A stretch of 40,239 nucleotides of DNA from Chloroflexota bacterium. GTDB taxonomy: Bacteria > Chloroflexota > Anaerolineae > Anaerolineales > Villigracilaceae. A program made the position numbers and the translations under genes. The notes below the pieces were generated by a model. That model saw nothing but the letters and a program-made list of their open reading frames with translations. It was not told where the DNA came from and ran no database searches. Position 1 is the stretch's first letter. Each line of letters begins with the position of its first letter. The stretch covers positions 1 to 40,239 of the forward strand of contig JACRLC010000093.1 in assembly GCA_016235425.1 (NCBI GenBank), read 5' to 3'. This document shows positions 14,356 to 22,830 of this stretch, one piece after another.

Positions 14356-16155
14356 ATGACCTCCCACATCCGTAACTTTTGTATCATTGCCCATGTCGAT
14401 CATGGCAAATCAACTTTAGCCGACCGCCTGCTTCAATTGACAGGCGCAATATCCGAACGCGATATGACCGAGCAGGTGCTCGATAGCATGGACCTCGAAC
14501 GCGAAAAAGGCGTGACGATCAAAGCCTCCGCGGTGCGAATGTATTACAGCGCCAACGATAGTCAAAAATATGAGATCAACCTCATTGATACGCCCGGTCA
14601 CGTGGACTTCGGTTACGAGGTCAGCCGTGCGCTCAAGGCATGCGAAGGCGCGGTGCTTGTCGTGGATGCCACTCAGGGGATCGAAGCCCAAACACTCGCG
14701 AACCTTTATCAGGCGCTCGATGCCGACCTGACGATCATTCCTGTTATCAACAAAATTGATCTCCCATCAGCCCGTCCCGACGAAGTGGCCGAAGATATCG
14801 CGAGCCTGCTCGGGGTCGAGCCTGAAGCGGTGATCCGCATTTCGGCAAAGGAAGGCCTGAACGTGGACCAGGTTCTCGAAGCGATCGTCCAGCGGGTTCC
14901 GCCTCCCAAAGATGCGCCGGATGAAGCCATGCGCGCGCTCATCTTCGATTCGCATTATGACTCTTACAAGGGAGTCATCGCGTACGTGCGCGTGTTCGAG
15001 GGCACGTTCAAACATACCGACGTGCTTCGCATGTTTGTCACCAAGGTGGAAATGAAGCCGGTGGAGATCGGCATCTTCGCGCCGGGCATGAAGCCTGTTG
15101 AAACGTTGACTTCGGGGGAAGTGGGCTACATCGCGACCGGGTTCAAGACGGTGCATGAATGTCACGTTGGCGATACGATCACCCGCGCCTCCGCTCCCGC
15201 CTCAGACCCTCTGCCTGGGTACCGTCATCCAAAGCCGATGGTCTTCGCTGGAATATATCCCGTTGAAGCGGACGATTACACGGATTTGCGCGAGTCGCTG
15301 GAGAAACTGCAACTCAACGATGCTTCGCTGACCTTCCAACCTGAAACATCGCAGGCGCTTGGCTTCGGTTTTCGCGCGGGCTTTCTCGGCCTGTTCCACA
15401 TGGAAATTATCCAGGAGCGCATCGAACGCGAATACGACCTGGATGTTCTGTTCACCGCGCCTTCGGTGGAATACGAAGTGAAGATGATTGACGACTCGGT
15501 CATCACGGTTGATTCGCCCGCTGAACTGCCCGATGAAAGCAAGATCGTCGAGATCCGCGAGCCGTGGATGAACATAGAGATCATCACGCCTACCGATTAT
15601 TATGGCCCGATCATGGATTTGGTCACGAAACGGCGCGGCATCTTCAAGCAACAGGAATATCCCGCGCCTCACCGCGTGCAACTCGATTTCGAGATTCCGC
15701 TCTCCGAGATCATCGTGGATTTCTTCGACCAGTTGAAGTCGCGCACCAAAGGCTATGCTTCACTGGACTACCAGTTCTATGAATACCGCCCGGATAAACT
15801 GCAAAAACTGGAAATCCTTGTGAACGGCGAGCCGGTGGATGCGCTGGCGGCCATTGTCCATGAAAAGGACGCCTACCACAAAGGCCAGCGCCTCATCACC
15901 AAACTCAAAGAGTTGATTCCGCGTCAATTGTTCGACGTGGCAGTTCAGGCCTCCGCGGGCGGACGCGTGATCTCGCGCGCGAACGTCAAAGCCACGCGCA
16001 AGGATGTTCTCGCCAAATGCTACGGCGGCGACATCACCCGCAAGAAGAAATTGCTCGAGAAACAAAAGAAAGGCAAGAAACGCCTCAAGATGGTCGGGAA
16101 CGTTGAAATCCCGCAGGAGGCGTTCATGGCTGTCTTGAAATTGGAAGAGGAATAA
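14356..16155 (+). CDS. lepA: Elongation factor 4 (LepA), ribosome GTPase
   Basis: The 599-residue length is the family norm. The G1 motif AHVDHGKST is at about 12-20, the switch region includes [10 protein letters not shown]3 is DTPGHVDF and G4 is NKID. Domain II/III and the LepA-specific C-terminal domain follow, with the closing [20 protein letters not shown] stretch that marks LepA against EF-G. It is a cytoplasmic ribosome-dependent GTPase acting on stalled or initiating ribosomes. No internal repeats disturb it. The ribosome-binding site is weak. Confidence 0.97.
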   Translation: MTSHIRNFCIIAHVDHGKSTLADRLLQLTGAISERDMTEQVLDSMDLEREKGVTIKASAVRMYYSANDSQKYEINLIDTPGHVDFGYEVSRALKACEGAVLVVDATQGIEAQTLANLYQALDADLTIIPVINKIDLPSARPDEVAEDIASLLGVEPEAVIRISAKEGLNVDQVLEAIVQRVPPPKDAPDEAMRALIFDSHYDSYKGVIAYVRVFEGTFKHTDVLRMFVTKVEMKPVEIGIFAPGMKPVETLTSGEVGYIATGFKTVHECHVGDTITRASAPASDPLPGYRHPKPMVFAGIYPVEADDYTDLRESLEKLQLNDASLTFQPETSQALGFGFRAGFLGLFHMEIIQERIEREYDLDVLFTAPSVEYEVKMIDDSVITVDSPAELPDESKIVEIREPWMNIEIITPTDYYGPIMDLVTKRRGIFKQQEYPAPHRVQLDFEIPLSEIIVDFFDQLKSRTKGYASLDYQFYEYRPDKLQKLEILVNGEPVDALAAIVHEKDAYHKGQRLITKLKELIPRQLFDVAVQASAGGRVISRANVKATRKDVLAKCYGGDITRKKKLLEKQKKGKKRLKMVGNVEIPQEAFMAVLKLEEE

Positions 16156-16161
16156 GAGATT

Positions 16162-16203
16162 ACGGAACACGCAACACGTAATACTGAATGTTGCGTGCTC
16201 CGT
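16162..16203. repeat. Inverted repeat of AACACGCAACA words after lepA
   Basis: ACGGAACACGCAACA (16162-16176) pairs with 16189-16203 with one mismatch around a 12-nt loop. The words have 7-nt periodicity and match those at 11564 and 36034. It provides a spurious ATG at 16188 in frame with the next gene. Confidence 0.7.
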
Positions 16204-16217
16204 CTCATGAGGTGGTT

Positions 16218-17231
16218 GTGGTTCAGAAAAAATCCCGTTCAGGCAAACAAATTGGCCGCTGGCTTCCCGGCGCACTGGTGAGCGTCCTGCTCATTGCCGC
16301 CATCCTGTATTTCGTGGATATTCCCACGATGTTGACCTCGATCCGCAACGCGGACTTTCGTCTCCTTGCAGTTTCGATGGCGCTGTCCTTCGTGTGGTTG
16401 ATGGTGCGCGCAAAAGTGTGGATGACGTTATTACGCGACCGGGCCCCCTATCGCGATGTCCTTTTCACGGCAGGTGAAGGATATTTGCTGAATAACTTTT
16501 TGCCTTTTCGTCTCGGTGAATTTGGGCGCGCCTTTTTGCTCAGCCGCAAATCGGGCATGCAATTCGGCGAAATATTGCCGACCATTGTGATCGAGCGCGC
16601 CATGGACCTTGCCATCTCCGCCGCGATATTCCTGGCCGCACTGCCCTTTGTGGTCGGCGCGGAAGGCTCAGAGCGGATTGGCTATATCGTAGGCGCATTG
16701 GTCCTCATTGGCCTGGTCATGATGTATGTGCTGGCGCGCAACAACCGGTGGGCGCTCGATCTCTTCCACAAACTCAGCGCGCGCTGGCCTGCCGTTCAGA
16801 AATTTGGCGGCAGTTTTCTGGAATCGTTTTTCGCAGGATTGGCCGTCCTGACCGATGGCTGGCTCTTTGCCCGCTTCCTGTTTTGGATGTTACTGAACTG
16901 GGCGATTGCGCTCCTTGCGTACTATCTTATGATGCTGGCATACTTTCCGCAGGCGAATTTTGTCTGGGGCATGTTCGGGCTGGGTGCGGCCGCGTTTGGC
17001 GGAGCGATCCCATCCGCACCGGGCGCGGTTGGGACATTTGAAGGGGCAGTCGCCGGCGCGTTGACAGTGCTGTCGGGCGACCAATCCACATCGCTTGCGG
17101 TGGCGCTGACGGCGCGCTTGTATAACTACCTCAATAGTGGTGTAATCGGTGGTATCGGGCTGGCCCGTGAAGGGCAGACCCTTTCAGGAATCTACCAACA
17201 ATTGATGAACTTTAGAAATAAAAGCGAGTGA
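16218..17231 (+). CDS. YbhN/AglD-type (UPF0104) polytopic membrane protein
   Basis: The product has about 337 residues and roughly eight helices. A basic N-terminus is followed by LPF-R-GEFGRAFLLSR (about residues 93-110) and a late GLGAAAFGGAIPSAPGAVGTFEG motif, both typical of the lysylphosphatidylglycerol synthase transmembrane region / flippase-like family. Members act in lipid or lipid-linked sugar handling, and AglD-type proteins are found with glycan clusters. That fits the glycan genes downstream. The start is uncertain: ATG 16188 lies inside a repeat, whereas GTG 16218 has GAGGTGG just upstream. It overlaps nothing and ends 3 nt before the rhomboid gene. Confidence 0.78.
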   Translation: MVQKKSRSGKQIGRWLPGALVSVLLIAAILYFVDIPTMLTSIRNADFRLLAVSMALSFVWLMVRAKVWMTLLRDRAPYRDVLFTAGEGYLLNNFLPFRLGEFGRAFLLSRKSGMQFGEILPTIVIERAMDLAISAAIFLAALPFVVGAEGSERIGYIVGALVLIGLVMMYVLARNNRWALDLFHKLSARWPAVQKFGGSFLESFFAGLAVLTDGWLFARFLFWMLLNWAIALLAYYLMMLAYFPQANFVWGMFGLGAAAFGGAIPSAPGAVGTFEGAVAGALTVLSGDQSTSLAVALTARLYNYLNSGVIGGIGLAREGQTLSGIYQQLMNFRNKSE

Positions 17232-17234
17232 CGG

Positions 17235-17900
17235 ATGATCCCACTGTACGACACCCTGCGTTCGCGCAGGTTCCCGCTGGTCAACTGGCTGTTGATCGGC
17301 GCGAATGTCCTAGTCTTTTTATATGAAATCCGATTGAGTTCCGGCCAATTGAGAGGGTTGATCGAAACGCGGGCAGTGATACCGGCCCATCTGGTGGGCA
17401 ATCCTCCTTCGCAATGGATCACTCTCTTTTCGGCCATGTTCCTGCACGGGGGATGGTTTCATATCTTGAGCAATATGTGGGTGCTCTTCATCTTCGGCGA
17501 TAACGTGGAGGAGCGCATGGGGAAAATGGGATACCTGGTGTTTTATTTGCTGTGCGGCGCGGCGGCGGGAATCTTGCAGGCGTACATCCTTCCAACCAGT
17601 TCACTGCCGATGATCGGAGCAAGCGGCGCGATCGCCGGTGTGCTGGGTGCATATTTAATCCTGTTCCCGCGGGCGCGCGTTGCCAGCATCGTGCCCATTT
17701 TTTTCATCTTCACCCTCGTTGAACTCCCTGCCGTGATCTTTCTGGCCTTCTGGTTCATCCTGCAATTGTTCTCAGGGCTGATGGCGCTTGAAGGCGCGGT
17801 CGGCGGCGGGGTGGCCTGGTGGGCGCATATTGGCGGTTTCCTGTTCGGCATATTGACCGTGTCCTTGTTCGCCCGCCGGCGCGTTTACCGCACATGGTAG
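17235..17900 (+). CDS. Rhomboid-family intramembrane serine protease
   Basis: The product has 221 residues and six hydrophobic helices. The catalytic pair is S130 in GASGAIAGVLGAY and H198 in AHIGGFLFG. The HGGWFHILSNMW loop (71-82) carries the conserved His/Asn of the oxyanion region. It cleaves transmembrane segments of other membrane proteins, so the substrate is unknown. The start codon is 3 nt after the preceding stop, indicating translational coupling with the YbhN-like protein. Confidence 0.92.
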   Translation: MIPLYDTLRSRRFPLVNWLLIGANVLVFLYEIRLSSGQLRGLIETRAVIPAHLVGNPPSQWITLFSAMFLHGGWFHILSNMWVLFIFGDNVEERMGKMGYLVFYLLCGAAAGILQAYILPTSSLPMIGASGAIAGVLGAYLILFPRARVASIVPIFFIFTLVELPAVIFLAFWFILQLFSGLMALEGAVGGGVAWWAHIGGFLFGILTVSLFARRRVYRTW

Positions 17901-17930
17901 GATATTCAAATCACAACCCTGGAGACTTAC

Positions 17931-18962
17931 ATGGCCCGTAATTATCTCATCACCGGCGGCGCAGGATTTATCGGCTCGAACTATGTGGCGCGCCTGCTGT
18001 CACGCGGCCGCGAAGCGAAGGTGACCATCTACGATAATCTCAGCCGCGCGGGCGCGCCGCGCAATCTTGAATGGCTGAAACAGACTTTCGACGAAAAGTC
18101 CTTTGACGTGATCGTTGGGGATGTACGCGAGGCGGATAAAATAGCGGAAGCCGCCCGCCGGTCCGATGTGATCGTGCATTTGGCGGGTCAGGTCGCGGTG
18201 ACCACATCCGTTACCAATCCGCGCGATGATTTTGAGTCCAATGCGATAGGAACATTCAACACACTCGAAGCCGCGCGTCTTTCCGGGAGGAATCCAACCT
18301 TCATTTACGCGTCCACAAATAAAGTATACGGCGGCATGGAAGATGCGGAAGTGGTGGAGGACGCCACGCGCTGGCATTACAAGGATTTGACCTTCGGCGC
18401 GCCGGAGACTCAGCCGCTGGATTTCCACTCACCCTATGGATGCTCGAAGGGAACGGGCGATCAGTATGTACGCGACTATTTCCGCATCTATGGCTTGCCG
18501 ACGGTTGTGTTCCGTCAAAGTTGCATTTACGGCCCCAGACAGTTTGGCATTGAAGACCAGGGCTGGCTGGCGTGGATGATCATTGCCGCGGTGACGGGTC
18601 GTCAGATCACCATCTATGGCGATGGCAAGCAGGTGCGCGACGTGTTGCACGTGGATGACTTGATGAATGCCTACGATGCCGCGATCGCAAACATTGACCG
18701 CGCCAAAGGACAGGTCTACAACATGGGTGGCGGTGCGGGCAACGTGCTGGCGGTGTGGGCAGAGTTTGGGCCAATGCTTGAAAAACTGCTCGGCAAGCCC
18801 ATCCCGGTGGCGCGCAGTGACTGGCGTCCTGGCGACCAGCGCGTTTTCTACGCCGACTATCGCAAGGCGGAACGGGAATTGGGCTGGAAGCCGAAGATCA
18901 GTTTGGAAGAGGGAGTGGAAATGCTGTACGAGTGGGTGCAGGAGAATCAGAGTCTGTTTTAG
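17931..18962 (+). CDS. NAD-dependent sugar epimerase, CDP-paratose 2-epimerase-like
   Basis: The product has 343 residues of the extended short-chain dehydrogenase type. The NAD-binding motif GGAGFIGSN is at 9-17, the catalytic T129 lies in YASTNKVYGG, and Y169-x3-K173 is in SPYGCSKGTGDQYV. The opening YDNLSRAGAPRNLEWL and the DQGWLAWM loop (around residue 207) are features of CDP-paratose/tyvelose epimerases (RfbE/Tyv), rather than of UDP-glucose 4-epimerases. The predicted step is C2 epimerisation of a CDP-dideoxyhexose, or a related NDP-sugar interconversion. No CDP-sugar dehydratase genes are in view, so the exact sugar is open. GGAGA precedes the ATG. Confidence 0.82.
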   Translation: MARNYLITGGAGFIGSNYVARLLSRGREAKVTIYDNLSRAGAPRNLEWLKQTFDEKSFDVIVGDVREADKIAEAARRSDVIVHLAGQVAVTTSVTNPRDDFESNAIGTFNTLEAARLSGRNPTFIYASTNKVYGGMEDAEVVEDATRWHYKDLTFGAPETQPLDFHSPYGCSKGTGDQYVRDYFRIYGLPTVVFRQSCIYGPRQFGIEDQGWLAWMIIAAVTGRQITIYGDGKQVRDVLHVDDLMNAYDAAIANIDRAKGQVYNMGGGAGNVLAVWAEFGPMLEKLLGKPIPVARSDWRPGDQRVFYADYRKAERELGWKPKISLEEGVEMLYEWVQENQSLF

Positions 18963-19002
18963 AAAGAAACATCCGAAGATGTGAGGAGTTTATAAGACTG
19001 TG

Positions 19003-19587
19003 ATGCCCGGCAAGCCAAAATATTATTCAAAGCAGGGACTATGGTCCCTTTTTTTGATGTGCGCCTTCCCGCTTCACGTTTGGACCTTGCTCTTTTTCTT
19101 CAACGATTATGACTGGGTCGCCAAGCGTACAAACGCCTGGGATGCGATCGGTGTGGGCGCGTATGGACTGGTATTCGCCTTTATTGAAAGCGCGCTCGTG
19201 TTTCTCGGAGTCTCACTGCTTGGCTTTCTCGTCTCAACGAAATGGGATGAGAACCACCGGGTGGCGCTGTTGAGTGCGCTGGTTTTGATTACTTCCTTGT
19301 GGGCGATGTTCGGCCAGCTTTATATTCTTTGGGGACTTTCGATTCCGCTCCCCGCTCCACTGGCCTTATTCTTTTTGCAATCGGGGCACCCGGCAAGATT
19401 TCTTTATTTGTTGATTGCCGCCATCATCGGCCTGACGGTTCTGCCGCCAACCTTTTTAATCTTGAACTCCCCCAAAGCAATGCGTTTTGTGACGGGAAGC
19501 ATGGACCGGATTTCGTTACTGACCACGTTCTATTTCTTCTTTGACTTTGTCGGATTGATCATTGTGATCGTTCGCAATGCAGGATGA
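19003..19587 (+). CDS. Polytopic membrane protein, unknown function
   Basis: The product has 194 residues and about five hydrophobic segments, with a short basic N-terminus (PGKPKYYSKQGLW). No motif is recognised. An AGGAG at 18984-18988 lies a little far upstream, and a GTG directly before the ATG is the alternative start. The stop overlaps the start of the next gene (ATGA), so it is coupled to the TAT-exported enzyme. It could be a membrane partner or anchor for it. Confidence 0.75.
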   Translation: MPGKPKYYSKQGLWSLFLMCAFPLHVWTLLFFFNDYDWVAKRTNAWDAIGVGAYGLVFAFIESALVFLGVSLLGFLVSTKWDENHRVALLSALVLITSLWAMFGQLYILWGLSIPLPAPLALFFLQSGHPARFLYLLIAAIIGLTVLPPTFLILNSPKAMRFVTGSMDRISLLTTFYFFFDFVGLIIVIVRNAG

Positions 19588-21131
19588 GAATTATGACGAA
19601 CTCCTTTAGCAGGCGCGACTTTCTCAAATTGGCCGGTCTCTCGGCCTTAAGCCTTTCCGCCCCTCCTTTTGTGCGGATGATGAAGCCGTCCAATTTTATC
19701 CAGGGACAGGACGGGAAGCCGAACATTTTGATCGTGCTTTTCGATACGCTTTCGGCAGATAACCTTTCGATCCATGGTTACCCGCGTGAGACCATGCCAA
19801 ACCTGAACAAATGGGTCGAACGCGCAATCGTGTACCACAATCACATCTCCGGCGGTAATTTCACCACGCCGGGAACCGCCTCCCTGTTGACGGGCACTTA
19901 TTCCTGGAAACACCGCGCCTTTGACTATGATGGGAAGGTGATTCAGGGTTTTGCGGACAAGAGCATTTTCCACGCTTTTGAAAATTACCACCGGCTGGCC
20001 TACTCTCATAATCCGCTCGTCAATACGCTCTTTGACCAGTTCACCAGCGATATCGACGACTACATGCCAATGACCCAATTAATGCTGACGAGCGACGGTC
20101 CGATCCAGACCATGTTCAAGAACGATGATGATATCTCCACCGTCGCCTGGATGCGGATCATGAAGAAGGGCGAGGGTGGATACGCATATTCCCTGTTCCT
20201 GTCCGAACTATACCGGCGATACATGCAAAAGAAGATTTCGTCGTACAAATCCGTCTTTCCATTCGGTCCGCCATCCACCAAAGGCGACAATTATTTTCGC
20301 ATCGAGGAAGCCACGCAATGGCTGGAGAACAATCTCGCCAACCTGCCCAGTCCCTTCCTCACTTATTTCCATCTTTTGCCGCCGCATTATCCATACAAGC
20401 CGCCCATAGACTTGATGGGAAGTTTCAAGGACGACGGCGTTACATTCGCAGACAAGCCGCAGGATCCGTTTACCGACAACAACTCGCCGGAGTTCCTGGC
20501 CGCAAGGCGCGTGCTGTACGATGAATTCATCCTTTATGTGGATCGGGAAATGGGCAGGCTGCTTGAACGCCTTGATTCGTCCGGTATGTTGGATAACACG
20601 TGGGTGATATTTACATCCGATCATGGCGAATTGTTCGAACGCGGTATTTGGAGTCACGCCACAGCCACACTTTACCAGCCCGTCATCCGCGTTCCGCTTC
20701 TCATCTTTGAACCGGGACGAAAAACAAGGCTCGACGTCCACGATCCCACCAGCGCGACCGACCTGCTCCCCACGCTTCTGCAACTGACCGGCCAGCCGCC
20801 CGTGGATTGGACCGAAGGCGCGATCCTGCCGCCCTTTGCGGCGGATCAAAGCCCCGAACAAAATGTATATGCCGTCCAGGCCCGATACGCCGAGACGAAC
20901 GCGCCGCTCGCGGAAGGCACGATCATGCTCGTCAAAGGGCAATATAAACTTGTATACTTTTTTGGTTATGAAAAACTCAACGGCGGCGAACTTGTTCAGC
21001 TTTACGATCTCAAGCAGGACCCGAACGAGATGAACGATCTTTCCCCGGTTAAAAAAGAGACCGCCAATGAATTGCTTGCCGAGGTGAAAGCCAAACTAGA
21101 GGAAGTAAATGAACCGTACTTGAAGACGTGA
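19584..21131 (+). CDS. TAT-exported sulfatase-fold hydrolase/transferase with Thr nucleophile
   Basis: The product has 515 residues. A twin-arginine signal (SRRDFLKLAGLSALSLS, 9-25) indicates folded export. The body is of the alkaline phosphatase superfamily: metal ligand D54 in VLFDTLSADN, and a metal pair in FTSDHGELFERG. The sulfatase signature C/S-x-P-S-R is replaced by T94-T95-P96-G97-T98 followed by LLTG. Without the Cys/Ser it cannot form formylglycine, so ordinary sulfatase chemistry is unlikely. Thr nucleophiles occur in phosphoglycerol and phosphoethanolamine transferases and phosphodiesterases of the same fold. A role in editing or decorating an exported glycan with phospho-groups is an inference from context. 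An in-frame ATG at 19593 is also possible. Confidence 0.75.
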   Translation: MRIMTNSFSRRDFLKLAGLSALSLSAPPFVRMMKPSNFIQGQDGKPNILIVLFDTLSADNLSIHGYPRETMPNLNKWVERAIVYHNHISGGNFTTPGTASLLTGTYSWKHRAFDYDGKVIQGFADKSIFHAFENYHRLAYSHNPLVNTLFDQFTSDIDDYMPMTQLMLTSDGPIQTMFKNDDDISTVAWMRIMKKGEGGYAYSLFLSELYRRYMQKKISSYKSVFPFGPPSTKGDNYFRIEEATQWLENNLANLPSPFLTYFHLLPPHYPYKPPIDLMGSFKDDGVTFADKPQDPFTDNNSPEFLAARRVLYDEFILYVDREMGRLLERLDSSGMLDNTWVIFTSDHGELFERGIWSHATATLYQPVIRVPLLIFEPGRKTRLDVHDPTSATDLLPTLLQLTGQPPVDWTEGAILPPFAADQSPEQNVYAVQARYAETNAPLAEGTIMLVKGQYKLVYFFGYEKLNGGELVQLYDLKQDPNEMNDLSPVKKETANELLAEVKAKLEEVNEPYLKT

Positions 21132-21219
21132 TCGATGTTTTGCGCGCTCGTATTTCACGCCCAGCCGTGATGAAGTCACCTTCCGCTTTTGCCACCCACT
21201 CAGCGACCGGGTAACTCAT
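21132..21219 (-). pseudogene. Severed 5' end of a HEPN (HepT-like) gene
   Basis: A minus-strand ATG at 21217-21219 overlaps the stop of the nucleotidyltransferase gene by 20 nt. About 27-29 codons read like a HEPN N-terminus (AEWVAKAEGDF, ITAGREIRARK). The frame then runs antisense into the sulfatase-fold gene and stops at 21049-21051. The RNase motif R-x4-6-H, which lies further on in HEPN proteins, is missing. The partner gene has therefore been cut off at the junction with the convergent gene. Confidence 0.65.
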
Positions 21220-21550
21220 ATAAAACTTTTCCTTCTTTGAGAATATCGCGTATAAAGGAATCGCCTATTTTTACGCGCTCTTTCAGCCGTTCGGGTGTGC
21301 ACACGAGCAAGTCAAGCGCAAACATGACCCCCAGATAATGTCGAATTTCGAGGGATTTTACAGGCGCCTCCATGATGATGAGCAAATCCACATCACTATA
21401 TTGTCTGGGTTTCCCCCGCGCATACGAGCCGAACAAAATGATCTTCTGCGGCTTGAACTTCTCCGCGATCTGGCGCGTGACAGCGCGGATGGCCGAAGCG
21501 GGGATCCGTTTGCGTTTGTCAATCGTAGGGACGTTCAATGCGGGATTCAT
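21200..21550 (-). CDS. MNT-type minimal nucleotidyltransferase (MntA-like antitoxin), orphan
   Basis: The product has 116 residues. The polymerase-beta fold signature is complete: G41-S42 in ILFGSYARGK and the metal ligands D53 and D55 in YSDVDLLI. These small enzymes normally pair with a HEPN RNase. MntA of HepT/MntA modules AMPylates and silences the toxin. Here only the first codons of a HEPN gene follow, so the module is broken and this protein has no visible target. A TTG nine bases upstream is an alternative start. Its 5' end is divergent from the GT4 gene, with their starts 48 bp apart. Confidence 0.85.
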   Translation of the reverse strand: MNPALNVPTIDKRKRIPASAIRAVTRQIAEKFKPQKIILFGSYARGKPRQYSDVDLLIIMEAPVKSLEIRHYLGVMFALDLLVCTPERLKERVKIGDSFIRDILKEGKVLYELPGR

Positions 21551-21582
21551 GGTCCTCAAAAATCATTATACAACAATCGCGT

Positions 21583-21588
21583 TATAAT
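21583..21588 (+). promoter_or_regulatory. -10 hexamer of the GT4 glycosyltransferase gene
   Basis: A consensus TATAAT ends 10 nt before the ATG at 21599. The gene has no ribosome-binding site. Transcription from here would give a 5' leader of only a few nucleotides. Confidence 0.5.
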
Positions 21589-21598
21589 CCCCCCGCTT

Positions 21599-22756
21599 AT
21601 GAAAATCCTGACTGTTCTTACCTATTATCGCCCGCACACATCCGGGCTTACCATTTATGCCGAACGCCTCGCGCGTGCCTTTGCGAAGCGCGGACACCAG
21701 GTCACGGTGATGACCACGCAGTACGATCCGTCTCTTCCGCGCGAAGAAATGATGGACGGTGTCAAAGTCATTCGCGTGCCGGTTGCGGCGCGCGTCAGCA
21801 AGGGCGTGCTCGCTCCCACGTTTGGCCTCGTCGCGACAAAACTCGTTTGGGAGCACGATGTTGTCCAATTGCACCTGCCCCAATTCGACGCGCCCGGCGT
21901 GGCTCTGCGCGCCCGTCTCTTCGGCAAACCTGCCGTGCTTACTTATCATTGCGACCTGTTCCTGCCGCGCACCTGGTTCAACCGTTTCGTGAACACGGTG
22001 GTCAATTTTCAAAACAACATGGCGGGACACCTCGCGAATCACATCGTCACTTATACACAAGACTACGCCGACAATTCCCCCTACCTCTCGCGCTTCGCCT
22101 CAAAACTGACCCCCATCCTGCCTCCGGTTGAAATGCCTGTTCCCACGCCCGAGGCTGTTTCCGCTTTCGCCAGCAAACATCGCACCAAAGAACAGCGGCC
22201 TGTGATCGGCATGGTCACGCGTTTTGCTTCCGAGAAGGGTGTGGAAGTTTTACTGGAAGCGTTGCCCGCGATCTTGAAAAAATATCCCAATGCCCAGGTC
22301 TTGTACGCCGGGCAGCATGAAAATGTAATGGGCGAGCAGGCCTACTTCGACCGGTTGATCCCGCAGATACGCGAGTACGAAAAATCCGGCCATTGGACAT
22401 TCCTCGGGAATCTCGATCCCGTCCAACTTGCCGCGTTATATCCCAACCTCGATGTGTTGACCGTCCCTTCGCTCAACTCCACCGAAGCCTTTGGGCTTGT
22501 GCAAATCGAAGCGATGATGAATGGAGTGCCAAGTGTGCCGTCTGCGTTGCCGGGGGTGCGGCAGCCCGTCGCGATGCACGGGATGGGACGTGTCTCTCAA
22601 ATTGGGGATTCTGCCAGTTTAGCGGAAGCCATCCTTGAGGTCCTGGGCGAGGCGAATAAATTCAAGGGTGACATTGAATCGATCAAGAAATCCTATAACC
22701 CTGATTCCATCGCGGCGGAGTATGAAAAACTGTTTGAGAAGTTGAAAAAAGCTTAA
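21599..22756 (+). CDS. GT4-family glycosyltransferase
   Basis: The product has 385 residues and a GT-B fold. The N-terminus MKILTVLTYYRPHTSGLTIY has the donor-side Gly/Ser loop, and a middle RFASEKGVEVLLEA block carries the diphosphate-binding Arg/Lys pair. The E-x7-E motif lies in NSTEAFGLVQIEAMMNGVPS. It transfers a sugar from an NDP-sugar, probably to a lipid-linked acceptor at the cytoplasmic face. The donor cannot be told. A longer upstream frame exists, but it runs antisense through the nucleotidyltransferase gene and the consensus -10 argues against it. Two methyltransferase genes follow. Confidence 0.88.
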   Translation: MKILTVLTYYRPHTSGLTIYAERLARAFAKRGHQVTVMTTQYDPSLPREEMMDGVKVIRVPVAARVSKGVLAPTFGLVATKLVWEHDVVQLHLPQFDAPGVALRARLFGKPAVLTYHCDLFLPRTWFNRFVNTVVNFQNNMAGHLANHIVTYTQDYADNSPYLSRFASKLTPILPPVEMPVPTPEAVSAFASKHRTKEQRPVIGMVTRFASEKGVEVLLEALPAILKKYPNAQVLYAGQHENVMGEQAYFDRLIPQIREYEKSGHWTFLGNLDPVQLAALYPNLDVLTVPSLNSTEAFGLVQIEAMMNGVPSVPSALPGVRQPVAMHGMGRVSQIGDSASLAEAILEVLGEANKFKGDIESIKKSYNPDSIAAEYEKLFEKLKKA

Positions 22757-22819
22757 ACACAAAGGACACGAAGTACACAAAGGGACTTTTTTCTTCGCGA
22801 CCTTTGCGTTCTTCGCGGT
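22757..22819. repeat. 9-nt-periodic palindrome between GT4 and methyltransferase genes
   Basis: ACACAAAGG, ACACGAAGT and ACACAAAGG units are mirrored by CTTCGCGAC, CTTTGCGTT and CTTCGCGGT. It belongs to the family at 3218, 12147 and 26612, though the left arm is more diverged. Confidence 0.7.
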
Positions 22820-22830
22820 AAAAAATATCA

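Noticed and set aside
19584-21131. Annotation as a true sulfatase
   Set aside because: The C/S-x-P-S-R motif is replaced by T-T-P-G-T, so no formylglycine can form.
21338-21598. Upstream extension of the GT4 gene
   Set aside because: It runs antisense through the nucleotidyltransferase gene, and a consensus -10 hexamer lies inside it.
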